Program-made: the position numbers and the translations under genes | NCBI GenBank assembly: GCA_019119815.1 | Contig: DWWH01000022.1 | Location: 124,001-188,000 of the forward strand | Length of the DNA stretch: 64,000 nucleotides | DNA from: Candidatus Eisenbergiella intestinipullorum | GTDB lineage: Bacteria; Bacillota; Clostridia; Lachnospirales; Lachnospiraceae | Direction of reading: 5' to 3' | Shown: positions 27,978 through 35,880 of the stretch, one piece after another | How positions within the stretch are numbered: the stretch's first letter is position 1 | Layout: every line of letters starts with the position of its first letter | Notes under the pieces: model-generated | The model's input: only the letters and a program-made list of their open reading frames with translations | Databases searched by the model: none | Told to the model about the DNA's origin: nothing

Positions 27978-28721
27978 ATGTCAAACGATATTTTAATTAA
28001 GCGTAACAGATATGGCATAAATCTGATTCTCAATGATCAGCTTCCCTTTCCTGAGCTGGTAAGGCAGGTGGGAGAAAAATTCAGGGAATCAGAGAAATTT
28101 TTCGGAAATTCAAAGGTGGCGATTTCCCTTGAGGGAAGGGAGCTGTCTGAGAAGGAAGAGAAGGAAATTCTTGACGCCATTGCGGATAATTCCTCCATTC
28201 AGATTGTCTGCATCATGAACCATGATCCGCAGACGGAGGAGCAGATGAGGCAGCGTGTGGAGCAGGCGCTTGCGGGAGAAAGGACTTCCGGGAAAGAAGC
28301 GGCAGAGGCGCGGAGTGTTCCGGAGGCGCAGGAAGCGGGACCGGAATCGGATTTTTATAAGGGAAATCTTCGTTCCGGCCAGGTTTTGGAGAGCGCGTCC
28401 AATGTGACTTTAATTGGGGACGTGAATCCGGGAGCCAGAATCGTTTCTCAGGGAAACATCGTTGTCCTCGGCTCCATGCGGGGAAACGCGTGGGCAGGAG
28501 CCGGCGGAGACAGCAGCTGCTTTATTTTTGCGCTGGATATGAAGCCGATACAGCTGCAGATTGGAGACTATATAGCCAAGAGTCCGGACCGGGAAAAGGA
28601 GAAACGGCGGCTGCTGCGGAAGGGGAAAAATGAAGAAACGGATATTCCGCGGGTCGCGCTGGTCCGAGATGGAAATATCTGTATCGAACCCATGACAAAG
28701 GGTTGTCTGGACCAGATCTGA
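27978..28721 (+). CDS. minC: Septum-site inhibitor MinC
   Basis: 247 residues. The C-terminal MinC beta-helix has VLESASNVTLIGDVNPGARI followed by VSQGNIVVLGSMRGNAWAGA and then FIFALDMKPIQLQIGDYIA, all typical of the domain that binds MinD. The N-terminal domain (about 1-95) has low conservation, as usual. MinC blocks FtsZ assembly near cell poles. Start ATG 27978 follows GGAGGAG. First gene of minCDE; a repeat and hairpin region lies upstream. Confidence 0.93.
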   Translation: MSNDILIKRNRYGINLILNDQLPFPELVRQVGEKFRESEKFFGNSKVAISLEGRELSEKEEKEILDAIADNSSIQIVCIMNHDPQTEEQMRQRVEQALAGERTSGKEAAEARSVPEAQEAGPESDFYKGNLRSGQVLESASNVTLIGDVNPGARIVSQGNIVVLGSMRGNAWAGAGGDSSCFIFALDMKPIQLQIGDYIAKSPDREKEKRRLLRKGKNEETDIPRVALVRDGNICIEPMTKGCLDQI

Positions 28722-28818
28722 GAGCGGTCCCTGCCTGAAAGAAAGCAGGAGAAATACCGGTGAAGGAAGAAACAGCAGGTTTCTGCCGGAGATAAGAAAC
28801 AGCAGGAGGAATCAGAAA

Positions 28819-29610
28819 ATGAGTGAAGTAATCGTAATTACATCGGGAAAGGGCGGTGTTGGAAAAACCACCACAACGGCGAACGTGGGGTGCGGCCTTG
28901 CGATGCTGAATAAAAAGGTGGTCATGATCGATACGGATATCGGACTGCGGAACCTGGACGTGGTGCTGGGGCTGGAGAACCGGATCGTTTACAACCTGGT
29001 GGATGTGGTAGAAGGAAAATGCCGTCTGAAGCAGGCGATGATCAAACATAAAAAATACCCGGAGCTGTGTCTGATTCCTTCCGCGCAGACGAGGGACAAG
29101 GATTCCGTGACCCCGGAGCAGATGAAGGAGCTGGTGGAGGAGCTTCGTCAGGAGTTTGACTACATCCTTCTGGACTGCCCGGCGGGAATTGAGCAGGGCT
29201 TTAAAAACGCCATTGCCGGAGCGGACCGGGCGCTTGTGGTGACCACGCCGGAGGTTTCCGCCATCCGCGATGCGGACCGGATTGTGGGCCTTCTGGAAGC
29301 GAATGAGATGAAGCGGATCGATCTCATCATCAACCGTATCCGCATGGATATGGTTAAGCGGGGCGACATGCTGAAGGTGGAGGATGTGTGCGATATTCTG
29401 TCCATTCCGCTGATCGGCGTGATCCCGGACGATGAGCAGATCGTGGTTTCCACAAACAACGGCGATCCGCTGGTGGGCGGCAGCAGCCCGGCCGGAAAAG
29501 CCTATAACAATATCTGCCGCCGTATCGTCGGAGAAGAGGTTCCGTTTATGGATCTGGATGCCAGAAAGGGAATGCTCAGCGTGATTAAGGGACTGTTCGG
29601 AATGAACTAG
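28819..29610 (+). CDS. minD: Septum-site ATPase MinD
   Basis: 263 residues, standard length. The deviant Walker A SGKGGVGKTTTTANVG, switch I VMIDTDIGLRNLDVVLG and switch II YILLDCPAGIEQGF are all present. The C-terminal amphipathic helix (GMLSVIKGLFGMN) should hold it at the membrane. It recruits MinC and is stimulated by MinE. ATG 28819 has AGGAGG upstream. minE follows after 17 bases. Confidence 0.97.
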   Translation: MSEVIVITSGKGGVGKTTTTANVGCGLAMLNKKVVMIDTDIGLRNLDVVLGLENRIVYNLVDVVEGKCRLKQAMIKHKKYPELCLIPSAQTRDKDSVTPEQMKELVEELRQEFDYILLDCPAGIEQGFKNAIAGADRALVVTTPEVSAIRDADRIVGLLEANEMKRIDLIINRIRMDMVKRGDMLKVEDVCDILSIPLIGVIPDDEQIVVSTNNGDPLVGGSSPAGKAYNNICRRIVGEEVPFMDLDARKGMLSVIKGLFGMN

Positions 29611-29627
29611 AAGGGGAGGAAGGTAGC

Positions 29628-29927
29628 ATGGGACTTCTGGATTTTTTTAACAGGAAAAGCTCCAGTGAGGTTGCGAAGGACCGTCTGAAGCTGCTTCTGG
29701 TGTCGGACCGCGTCAGCTGTTCGCCGGAAGTGATGGAAATGATCAAAAACGACATTATCGAAGTGATCTCCAAATATATGGATATTGACGCGCAGGGACT
29801 GGACATCCAGATTTCCGAATCGGATAAGGAGATGGACGGCAGCTCCACCGGCCCTGTGCTGTTCGCGAACATTCCGATCAGAGAAGTAAGACACAACGCG
29901 GGAAAAAATCGGAAGAAAAGGGGGTAG
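29628..29927 (+). CDS. minE: Topological specificity factor MinE
   Basis: 99 residues. The N-terminal helix MGLLDFFNRKSSSEVAKDRL is the membrane and MinD-binding segment, and the C-terminal dimerisation domain has IIEVISKYMDIDAQGLDIQI. It drives pole-to-pole MinD oscillation. GGGGAGG-type ribosome site. Its presence with minC and minD shows that this organism uses the Min oscillator rather than only DivIVA. Confidence 0.95.
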   Translation: MGLLDFFNRKSSSEVAKDRLKLLLVSDRVSCSPEVMEMIKNDIIEVISKYMDIDAQGLDIQISESDKEMDGSSTGPVLFANIPIREVRHNAGKNRKKRG

Positions 29928-30167
29928 ACTTCCGGGGCACGGCCCGGGTCCGGCCTGTCATCACGGATCGCCTGCAGGCGACAGGCGGGCCGGATCCTGA
30001 CCGGGACGTTTTCCTTCCGCCCGTACCGGCCTGTGAGGGACCGGCGCTCCCTTCGTCCGCTCAGAATCAGTCATCTGTTCGTGCAGACACGACATCTGCC
30101 TGGTTCCGGCGGACGAGTGAACTGTAACCATATGTAACGGAAAATGGGCAGAAAAGGAAAAAATGTC
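29928..30167. other. Intergenic region after minE
   Basis: It contains GC-rich inverted stretches (CGCCTGCAGGCG, and GCCTGTC/GACAGGC around it), but no T-run and no ORF with a ribosome site. Nothing else was recognised. Confidence 0.5.
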
Positions 30168-30196
30168 TTGCAAAAAGGGCCAAGAGACAGTATAAT
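30168..30196 (+). promoter_or_regulatory. Promoter of tRNA-Thr
   Basis: TTGCAA (30168-30173), a 17-base spacer and TATAAT (30191-30196), 16 bases before the tRNA. Confidence 0.8.
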
Positions 30197-30212
30197 AATT
30201 TTTGTCGCAAAT

Positions 30213-30285
30213 GCTGGAATAGCGCAGTCGGTAGCGCAACTGATTCGTAATCAGTAGGTCGAGGGTTCAAGTCCCTTTTCCAGCT
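30213..30285 (+). tRNA. tRNA-Thr (anticodon CGT)
   Basis: The acceptor stem GCTGGAA pairs with TTCCAGC. The anticodon arm is ACTGA TTCGTAA TCAGT, which gives anticodon CGT for ACG codons. The T-arm is GAGGGTTCAAGTCCCTT. The CCA end is not encoded. Confidence 0.95.
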
Positions 30286-30301
30286 TTGAATGGATCCTGA
30301 A

Positions 30302-30353
30302 AAAAGCATTCCAGAGGCTACGGTCTGCGGACCTGTCTTTGGAGTGCTTTTTA
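30302..30353 (+). terminator. Terminator after tRNA-Thr
   Basis: AAAAAGCATTCCA pairs with TGGAGTGCTTTTT around a loop of about 25 bases, with T-run 30349-30353. Confidence 0.75.
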
Positions 30354-30390
30354 CCATGTACCGGCCGGCGGATCGTACAGAAGAAATCAG

Positions 30391-30420
30391 TTGACAGACT
30401 GATCGGCAGCGGCATATACT
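30391..30420 (+). promoter_or_regulatory. Promoter of the VanZ-like gene
   Basis: TTGACA (30391-30396), an 18-base spacer and TATACT (30415-30420). Confidence 0.7.
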
Positions 30421-30449
30421 GAACACAGGTTGCAGGAAGGAACGCGGCC

Positions 30450-30968
30450 ATGGACCGGAGAGGGCGTGCCGCGGATTTATTTCATATGAGCAGAATGGAA
30501 AAACGGGCGGCGGCAGTTTCGTGGGCGATGTTTGTTTTTGTGCTGGCGGTGATCTGCGTGCTGTCCTTTCAGAGCGGGAGCGCCACAAAGGCGCTGGAGA
30601 AGCCGTTTGTGGAGGGCGTGACCGGGACGGTCGACCGGCAGCTTTCAACGGAGACGGTCCTTACGATCACTTTTTATATCCGTCAGGCGGGAAGAGCGGT
30701 CCTCTTTTTTTTCCTCGGTTTTTTGGGAGGGAGCGGTGCGCTTCTGTGTTTTGGAAACAGAAGCCGGCCTGTGACTGCGGTCTGTGCCTGTGCGGCGCTC
30801 TTTGGAATTTCCTATTTTACGGAAAAGATGAAAATTTTTATAGAAGGCAGACATTATGCGTTTGCAGAATGTCTTGAGGGCTTTATTTTTGCGGTGCTCG
30901 GTTATCTGTGTATCGCTGTATTTTTTTCTGTTCTGCGGAAAAGAAGAGCAGAGAAAAGGAACGGATGA
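30450..30968 (+). CDS. VanZ-like membrane protein
   Basis: 172 residues with four hydrophobic helices. Early in the protein is VLSFQSG (about 33-39). Then come ITFYIRQAGRAVLFFFLGFL and TEKMKIFIEGRHYAFAECLE, with charged residues near helix ends as in VanZ-family proteins. The family is linked to envelope and glycopeptide tolerance, but the activity is unknown. Start ATG 30450 has AGGAAGG upstream; ATG 30486 is an alternative. It lies 53 bases before the sugar transferase and probably shares its transcript. Confidence 0.75.
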   Translation: MDRRGRAADLFHMSRMEKRAAAVSWAMFVFVLAVICVLSFQSGSATKALEKPFVEGVTGTVDRQLSTETVLTITFYIRQAGRAVLFFFLGFLGGSGALLCFGNRSRPVTAVCACAALFGISYFTEKMKIFIEGRHYAFAECLEGFIFAVLGYLCIAVFFSVLRKRRAEKRNG

Positions 30969-31021
30969 TGGCGAAAGAAAACTGACAGGCGAAGGAAAAA
31001 CGCTGAGAGGGAGCGGTTGTT

Positions 31022-32437
31022 ATGTATCAGAAAAAATCGAATCTGCAGAATCTGATCATCATCACGATCGACTGTATCGTGCTGGTGCTCAGCCTTGGTA
31101 TTGCAAACTATATCAGACATCAGAAATTTTTTAAGGGACTGAACAATCCTGCGGACATGAAGGTGCTGATCTTCGTGTTCCTGGTGGTCTTTCTGGTGAT
31201 CAATCTGTATAAGAATTTTTATAAGCAGATGCTCCTGCGGGGGCCGTTTCAGGAGCTTCTGGAGGTCATCAAGATGAACCTGGTGACCCTGGCCGGCGCA
31301 TCCTTTGTGCTGTATCTGACCAGGATCATCGATGAATATTCCCGTATGGTGCTGTTCTGGTTCGTTGTCATCGATGTGGTGCTGATGTTCCTTGTGCATC
31401 AGATCTATAAAAGGTATCTGCCCGTCTTTTACCGGATGAGCGGGACGGCAAGACAGCTCCTCCTGGTGGCTCCGAAGGCCATGGCACCGCGGCTGGTGGA
31501 GGAAATGCGGTCGATCCGTGACTGCAGCTATGAGATCAAGGGCATTGTGGTCCTGGACGGAGCGGACGGAGCGGATGTGGAGGGCGTTCCCGTGGTGGGC
31601 GGCCGAAAAGAGCTGGTGGATTACTGTCTGTCCTCCTCTCTGGACGAAGTGATCATCAGCGCGGACAGGCAGACGGAGGAAAGCCTGCGGGAGGAGATGG
31701 AGAACATCGCGGCTATGGGCCTGACCATTCATCTGCAGATCCCCGTACTCGAGCTGAAAGAGGCGCCGCAGAGGATGCTGTCCCAGTTCGGAAAGCTTCA
31801 CATGATCACCTATGCCAACAAGGTAGCTCCCTTCGGTCAGCTCATGCTGAAGCGCCTGCTGGATATTTTGGGAGCGCTGGTCGGAATGGTGGTCCTTGCC
31901 GTGCTTACCATCGTGCTGACGCCCATCATCAAGCTGGATTCTCCCGGACCCGTGTTTTTTGCGCAGAAGAGAGTGGGACGCAACGGGCGTATCTTCAAGA
32001 TGTACAAATTCCGTTCCATGTACATGGATGCGGAGGAACGCAAGAAGGAGCTCATGGCAAAGAATGAGATGAACGGCCTGATGTTTAAGATGGAGGACGA
32101 TCCCCGGATTACGAAGGTCGGAAAGTTTCTCCGCAGGACGAGTCTGGATGAATTCCCTCAGTTCATCAACATCCTGAAGGGAGATATGAGTCTGGTGGGG
32201 ACCAGGCCGCCCACGCTGGATGAGTTTGAACAGTACAAATCCTATCACAAGAAGCGCCTGAGCTTCCGCCCCGGCCTGACCGGCATGTGGCAGGTGAGCG
32301 GCAGGAGTGACATCACGGATTTCGAGGAGATCGTCCGGCTGGATGTGGAGTATATTAACAACTGGTCCGTGAGCCTGGACATCAAGATCCTGATCAAGAC
32401 TGTTTTGGCCGTGTTCACGGAAAGCGGAGCAAAGTAA
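31022..32437 (+). CDS. Undecaprenyl-phosphate sugar phosphotransferase, exopolysaccharide initiation
   Basis: 471 residues. Four N-terminal membrane helices (LIIITIDCIVLVLSLGIANY and later ones) are followed by a nucleotide-fold middle part with LLLVAPKAMAPRLVEEMR. A C-terminal bacterial sugar transferase domain carries KRLLDILGALVGMVVL, GPVFFAQKRVGRNGRIFKMY, KFRSM, LRRTSLDEFPQFINILKGDM and SLVGTRPP. It places the first sugar phosphate on the lipid carrier for surface polysaccharide. No other capsule genes are in the window. Confidence 0.92.
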   Translation: MYQKKSNLQNLIIITIDCIVLVLSLGIANYIRHQKFFKGLNNPADMKVLIFVFLVVFLVINLYKNFYKQMLLRGPFQELLEVIKMNLVTLAGASFVLYLTRIIDEYSRMVLFWFVVIDVVLMFLVHQIYKRYLPVFYRMSGTARQLLLVAPKAMAPRLVEEMRSIRDCSYEIKGIVVLDGADGADVEGVPVVGGRKELVDYCLSSSLDEVIISADRQTEESLREEMENIAAMGLTIHLQIPVLELKEAPQRMLSQFGKLHMITYANKVAPFGQLMLKRLLDILGALVGMVVLAVLTIVLTPIIKLDSPGPVFFAQKRVGRNGRIFKMYKFRSMYMDAEERKKELMAKNEMNGLMFKMEDDPRITKVGKFLRRTSLDEFPQFINILKGDMSLVGTRPPTLDEFEQYKSYHKKRLSFRPGLTGMWQVSGRSDITDFEEIVRLDVEYINNWSVSLDIKILIKTVLAVFTESGAK

Positions 32438-32855
32438 GGAAGGGAGCGTTCTGCCGCTGCCCGGAACAGGGGGGAGCGCGGTTTTGGAAGAGACGGAAAA
32501 ATATATGCTTTTTCGTGTATGAAAAGGCTTTGCACAGGACGGTATCTTTGGGATGCCGTCCTTTTTTTGACTGAAAACAGTTATTAGAAGCTGTAAAATA
32601 AACTGAATAAGCTTTATAAATAGATGACAATCCAACATTTTTATGCAGAATAGCAGAATAAGCGAGAAAAAATTGGACGTATGTGCCAGATACGGCACCT
32701 GTCAAAAGGGAAAACGGGCGGTTTCTGGAAATGTGACAGAATATACGATAAAATGCTACTACAGTTCAGTTGAAAAAGCAATTCTTACTTTGGGAATATG
32801 TTAAACTTAACTCGTACCGGGCCTGGTAAATCTTGGAAGTAAGGTGTGCTGAAAG
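32438..32855. other. Intergenic region between the sugar transferase and the XRE regulator
   Basis: Apart from the terminator at 32536, the stretch 32570-32855 is AT-richer and carries no ORF with a ribosome site. Possible promoter elements (TTGAAA at about 32770, TAAAAT at 32750) do not pair at good spacing. Nothing else was recognised. Confidence 0.4.
32536..32568 (+). terminator. Rho-independent terminator after the sugar transferase
   Basis: AGGACGGTATC pairs with GATGCCGTCCT, followed by a run of seven Ts (32562-32568). Confidence 0.88.
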
Positions 32856-33134
32856 ATGTTGGATTATATTGCGATCATGCGCGGCCTGCGGGAAGACAAT
32901 GATGTCAAGCAGAGAGAAGTCGCGGATTATCTGAATATTGATCAGAGAGTCTATTCCCGGTACGAGCGAGGGCAAAATGCGATGCCGGTCCGTTACATCC
33001 CGCTTCTGTGTGATTACTACAATGTATCGGCCGATTATCTGCTGGGACGGACGAAGGAAAAGGACTATCCCGGTGCGGACAGGAACAGAAAGCTCGGAAG
33101 TACCAGGCGGACGGAGAACGAAAAGAAGAAATAA
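32856..33134 (+). CDS. XRE-family DNA-binding regulator
   Basis: 92 residues. A helix-turn-helix of the Cro/CI type at about 7-62 has VKQREVADYLNIDQRVYSRY, then ERGQNAMPVRYIPLLCDYYN and VSADYLLGR, followed by a charged tail (RRTENEKKK). It probably acts alone as a small repressor, perhaps on its own promoter. ATG 32856 follows a GGAAGTAAGGTG stretch. A minus-strand gene converges 112 bases downstream. Confidence 0.9.
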   Translation: MLDYIAIMRGLREDNDVKQREVADYLNIDQRVYSRYERGQNAMPVRYIPLLCDYYNVSADYLLGRTKEKDYPGADRNRKLGSTRRTENEKKK

Positions 33135-33246
33135 AGGAAAAGCGATAAGAAAAAGTGAATACGGTAAAATGCTCCGGAAGGAGCGCATGGCGGCGGGCGT
33201 CCTGAATGGATGGCCCGCCGTTTCCGGTTCCTTTACCGGGAAAGTT

Positions 33247-34359
33247 CTATTTTTTCAGGAAGATCACGTATCCTCTGGCGGTGAGAAGCGACGCAGCCCT
33301 GTCGATGGCATCCGGTCCGTAGAATTCGATGCGGAGCACGCCTTCCTCCGCCTCCCGGTTGTGGGTGATGCCGATGTTTTTGATGCTGATGCCGTTCAGA
33401 GCGAGCAGAGTGGCAACGGAGGCCAGGGAACCGGCTTCATCCGGGATTTCCACGTTGATGGTGTAGACCTTTTTAATGGGCCCGCTGGATGCTTCAATGA
33501 AGGAATCCCGGTAACGCCTCGCCCCGTCAAAGAAGGAGTAAAGACGCTCTGCGTCGGCGCTGTCGATCTCTTCCTTCACCCTTCTGAGGCTTTCGATGTA
33601 CTGCTCCAGCAGACCGGAAATGTTGGCTGCATTGGTCAGACAGATCTGCTGCCACATGACGGTGGAGGAAGAAGCGATCCGGGTGATGTCCTTGAAGCCT
33701 CCCGCCGCGATCATTTTCATCAGGCCGTCCCTGCTGTCGCTGTCCCGGACCAGGTTGACGAGCGAGGAGGCGATCACATGGGGCAGGTGGCTGACGGCAG
33801 CCGTGATGCGGTCATGCTCCCGGTAGTCCAGGACCAGCGGGATGGCGCCGAGGGAACGGACGAGTCCGGCGAAGGCATCTGTCCGTTCCTGAGGAACGTG
33901 CCCGGAAGGCGTCAGGATGTAATAAGCATTCTCCAGAAGGGACGCGCGGGAGTTGGCAAAGCCGATGCGTTCGCTCCCTGCCATCGGATGCCCCCCGATG
34001 AAGCAGCCGGAAAGGCCTTCCTGCTCTGCCAGTTCGTGGATGGGCGTTTTGACGCTCCCCACATCCGTCAGAATGCTGTCTGAGCGCAGATATTTTTTCA
34101 GGAACCGGAGATTTTCATTGTTGTGAGATACCGGCGCACAGAGAAACACATAGTCGGCGTCGCAGAAGGCGGGAGCGCAGGAAGGGGAAAGCTCCGGGAA
34201 AACTTCATCTGCGATGCGTTCCTCCTTCGCCTGTCTGAGGGCGCTCTCCTGCACGTCACAGGCAAGAATGCGCGCTTCGGGCCGGGCCATGCGGAGAGCT
34301 CTGGCAATGGAGCCTCCGATCAGCCCGAGCCCGTAAAAGGAACAGGTCAGTGGTCTCAT
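33247..34359 (-). CDS. tyrA: Prephenate dehydrogenase with ACT domain
   Basis: 370 residues. The N-terminal dinucleotide motif YGLGLIGGSIARAL binds NAD. DVGSVKTPIHEL, FIGGHPMAGSERIGF and AVSHLPHVIASSLVN are the prephenate dehydrogenase core. A C-terminal ACT domain (about 297-370, VEIPDEAGSLASVATLLALN) should sense tyrosine. It makes 4-hydroxyphenylpyruvate for tyrosine. It lies four bases after aroF and forms an aromatic-acid operon. Confidence 0.94.
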   Translation of the reverse strand: MRPLTCSFYGLGLIGGSIARALRMARPEARILACDVQESALRQAKEERIADEVFPELSPSCAPAFCDADYVFLCAPVSHNNENLRFLKKYLRSDSILTDVGSVKTPIHELAEQEGLSGCFIGGHPMAGSERIGFANSRASLLENAYYILTPSGHVPQERTDAFAGLVRSLGAIPLVLDYREHDRITAAVSHLPHVIASSLVNLVRDSDSRDGLMKMIAAGGFKDITRIASSSTVMWQQICLTNAANISGLLEQYIESLRRVKEEIDSADAERLYSFFDGARRYRDSFIEASSGPIKKVYTINVEIPDEAGSLASVATLLALNGISIKNIGITHNREAEEGVLRIEFYGPDAIDRAASLLTARGYVIFLKK

Positions 34360-34362
34360 GCT

Positions 34363-35397
34363 TCATTCTCCCTTCCGGGCAGCGGGAAAGCTTCTTCCCT
34401 CCAGCCGGGCATAGGGGATGAGCTGTTCCATCAGCGTGCCGAATTTTTCAAAGGTGAGGGACTGCGGGCCATCCGACAGGGCGTGGGCGGGATCGCCGTG
34501 TACCTCCACCATCAGGCCGTCCGCGCCGCAGGCAACGGCTGCCTTTGCCAGCGGGATCACGTATTTGTATACGCCGGACGCATGGGAAGGATCCACGATC
34601 ACCGGGAGGTGGGTCTTTTCCTTCAGTACGGGAACGGCGCTGATGTCCAGCGTGTTGCGGGTAGCGGTCTCAAAGGTGCGGATTCCCCGTTCGCACAGGA
34701 CCACGTTGGAATTTCCCTCTGCGATGATGTATTCCGCGGCGTTGAGCCATTCCTCGATGGTGGCGCTCAGGCCCCGTTTGAGAAGGACGGGCAGTCCGGC
34801 ACGGCCGGCTTCCTTCAGCAGGATGAAATTCTGCATGTTGCGCGCCCCGATCTGGATCATGTCCACATATTTGACGGCGGCCTCCAGGGACTCATGGCTG
34901 ACCACTTCGCAGACGGTGGCAAGCCCCGTTTCCTTTCCGGCAAGCTGCATGTAGCGCAGCCCTTCCTCCTCCAGCCCCTGGAAGGAGTAGGGAGAAGTGC
35001 GCGGCTTGTAGGCGCCTCCTCTTAAAATGGTGGCGCCTGCGGCCTTTACCGCACGGGCCACGCCGAGAAGCTGTTCTTCTCCCTCCACCGCGCACGGGCC
35101 TGCCATGACGGTAAGGGTACCGGGGCCGATGACGGTGTTCCCGACGTGTACGACAGACGGCTCCGGATGAAATTTTTTATTGGCGAGCTTGTAGGGCTCC
35201 GTTACCGGAACGATGCGGTCCACATCCTTGAAGCTGATCAGGTTTTCTGTGGAGAGACGGTTCTTGTCGCCCACCACGCCGATGATGGTGACCTCCGTTC
35301 CCTTTGACAGATGGGCGTTCAGCCCGCTTTCCCGAATGTAGTCTGCGATGGCCTGTATGCTGCTTTCCGCTGCGTGCGGTTTCATGACGATGATCAT
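34363..35397 (-). CDS. aroF: DAHP synthase (type I beta)
   Basis: 344 residues. An N-terminal ferredoxin-like domain (IIVMKPHAAESSIQAIADYI) is followed by a TIM barrel with VMAGPCAVEGEEQLL, LRGGAYKPRTSPYSFQG, IGARNMQN, VILCERGIRT-like NVVLCERGIR and VDPSHASG. It condenses phosphoenolpyruvate and erythrose-4-phosphate, the first step to aromatic amino acids. The start is ATG 35397 with AAAGGA upstream; longer in-frame starts (35424, 35505) lie in or near the promoter. tyrA follows after three bases. Confidence 0.94.
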   Translation of the reverse strand: MIIVMKPHAAESSIQAIADYIRESGLNAHLSKGTEVTIIGVVGDKNRLSTENLISFKDVDRIVPVTEPYKLANKKFHPEPSVVHVGNTVIGPGTLTVMAGPCAVEGEEQLLGVARAVKAAGATILRGGAYKPRTSPYSFQGLEEEGLRYMQLAGKETGLATVCEVVSHESLEAAVKYVDMIQIGARNMQNFILLKEAGRAGLPVLLKRGLSATIEEWLNAAEYIIAEGNSNVVLCERGIRTFETATRNTLDISAVPVLKEKTHLPVIVDPSHASGVYKYVIPLAKAAVACGADGLMVEVHGDPAHALSDGPQSLTFEKFGTLMEQLIPYARLEGRSFPAARKGE

Positions 35398-35495
35398 AAC
35401 GTTTGTTTTCCTTTCTTCTGTCATTCCCGAATGGTCCGGCAGGAACAGGGAGAGGAGTTCCCTTCCCCTTTTCCCTGTGTGCCTCTGTCGAGAAA

Positions 35496-35524
35496 AATAT
35501 AGCACGTTAAAGTGCGAAAGTCAA
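35496..35524 (-). promoter_or_regulatory. Promoter of aroF-tyrA
   Basis: On the minus strand TTGACT (35524-35519), a 17-base spacer and TATATT (35501-35496). The spacer contains GCACTTTAACGTGC, a near-palindrome (one mismatched pair) that could be an operator. Confidence 0.75.
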
Positions 35525-35536
35525 CCGGAATGTATC

Positions 35537-35610
35537 AGCCCGGATGCTTCCGGCCGGTCTGTTTTCGTACGGTCTGCGCAGGGAATGCGCAGACCTGGTT
35601 GAGTAGCAAC
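35537..35610 (-). repeat. MITE-like repeat, truncated copy A
   Basis: It matches the complement of the first half of the intact copies: GGATGCTTCC, GGTCTGTTTTCGTAC, the stem GGTCTGCGCA/TGCGCAGACC, and the end CTGGTTGAGTAGCAAC. The other end is missing; its break lies just next to the aroF promoter. The rest of 35611-35742 shows no gene. Confidence 0.75.
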
Positions 35611-35742
35611 GCCTTTGCTGTTCTGCGGAGGAACAGGCGCGGCAGCGCACAGATCAGGCAGGGAGGCGTGCCGAGATCAAGGCGGAAAACAGCCTGCGTG
35701 AAATGCTGTGAAAAATAACTTGTATAACCTTACGAAAATTGC

Positions 35743-35771
35743 TTGTAATATTTCCTGAGATTTAGTAAAAT
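35743..35771 (+). promoter_or_regulatory. Promoter of the EF-G paralogue
   Basis: TTGTAA (35743-35748), a 17-base spacer and TAAAAT (35766-35771). Confidence 0.6.
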
Positions 35772-35880
35772 GTACCCATGGGGTTCTGGAAGAGAAAAAT
35801 ACAGTCTGGAAATAGCTTGTAAAAGGGATTGGGGACTTTGACAGAAAACCCGTAAACTGCATAATACGGAGGATTGCACT

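Noticed and set aside
26830-28000. Open frames on both strands across the repeat region before minC
   Set aside because: They are made by direct repeats and palindromes; the two strands give similar repeated peptides and have no ribosome sites.
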